Of a stretch of 5,936 nt of DNA, positions 5,686 through 5,936 are shown piece after piece. The stretch covers positions 1 to 5,936 of the forward strand of contig CADCQC010000098.1 of assembly GCA_902803455.1 (NCBI GenBank), in the 5' to 3' direction. The notes beneath the pieces were generated by a model, which had not been told where the DNA came from, ran no database searches, and saw nothing but the letters and a program-made list of their open reading frames with translations. The translations under genes and the position numbers were made by a program. Position 1 is the stretch's first letter; each line of letters starts with the position of its first letter. Source of the stretch: an uncultured Prevotellaceae bacterium. GTDB taxonomy: Bacteria; Bacteroidota; Bacteroidia; Bacteroidales; Bacteroidaceae.

Positions 5686-5936
5686 ATGGCAAATTCAACA
5701 AAAGCAGCAGCCCCCGCTAAAAAGTCTGAGGGCTTCACAGGAGTAAGAGGTGCATTCTGGATCATCGTCGTTTGCGCCATCATTGCATTCACCCTGTTCT
5801 TTACTTGGTTTGGCAACGTATCTCACTTTGCTGACGAGACCAAGGAGACCCCGGTTGACGTTTGGGGAACAATCTTCAAGGGTGGTATCATCGTGCCTGT
5901 CATCCACACTCTGTTGCTCACCGTGCTCGCTATGTC
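5686..5936 (+). CDS. exbB: MotA/TolQ/ExbB proton channel family protein, 5' part
   Basis: Only the first 83 codons are in the window; the frame is open at the edge. ExbB-type proteins form the inner-membrane proton channel that, with ExbD, energises TonB-dependent outer-membrane transport. The N-terminus is Lys/Ala-rich (residues 5-13). A first membrane segment follows (about 23-43), then a short acidic stretch with FADETKE, and KGGIIVPVIH (65-74) leading into a second hydrophobic segment. That KGG-x-I-V-P signature and spacing match the Bacteroidetes ExbB/TolQ group. The pore and C-terminal segments are missing, so ExbB cannot be told from TolQ by sequence alone. Bacteroidetes usually place exbD genes after it; that lies outside the window. 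The ATG at 5686 follows an A-run and is the first in frame. Confidence 0.85.
   Translation, partial: MANSTKAAAPAKKSEGFTGVRGAFWIIVVCAIIAFTLFFTWFGNVSHFADETKETPVDVWGTIFKGGIIVPVIHTLLLTVLAM

Overview
The window looks like core chromosome of a Bacteroidales bacterium, most likely Prevotella or a close relative. Three things point there. The gene order is START-like protein, LptF/LptG permease, ribBA, aspC, exbB. The intergenic regions carry Bacteroidetes-type promoters (TTTG, about 19-20 nt, TAnnTTTG). The start codons follow A-rich leaders rather than strong Shine-Dalgarno sequences. The genus is inferred from protein resemblance and is less certain than the order.

Layout: a tRNA with anticodon CAU (63-136) lies on the minus strand, with its own promoter and a rho-independent terminator. 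Back to back with it, a plus-strand series begins: a START-like domain protein (353-751), a long LptF/LptG-family permease for lipopolysaccharide export (884-2812), the bifunctional riboflavin enzyme RibBA (2915-4123), an aspartate aminotransferase (4265-5458), and the start of an ExbB/TolQ/MotA proton-channel protein (from 5686, cut by the window end). All five protein genes are on the plus strand. Four of them, and the tRNA, have a box matching TAnnTTTGC in front. Only ribBA lacks one, so it is probably transcribed from the lptF/lptG-type gene.

Two things stand out. The aspC reading frame is complete and aligned to its family from end to end, except for one in-frame TAG (4877-4879) at the conserved Glu of the 'D-E-I-Y' PLP-site motif. 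TAG is also the natural stop of ribBA, so general recoding is unlikely; the choices are a recent nonsense mutation, a sequence error or local suppression. Second, the gap between the permease gene and ribBA is an array of about five copies of a 17-nt core at 23-nt spacing, whose first copy contains the permease stop codon. A smaller two-copy repeat starts in the stop codon of the START-like gene.

Functionally the genes are a housekeeping mixture (translation, outer-membrane lipid transport, flavin synthesis, amino-acid metabolism, TonB energisation) and not one pathway. I see no mobile element, CRISPR array, phage gene or defence system, and nothing that amounts to a new multi-gene system.
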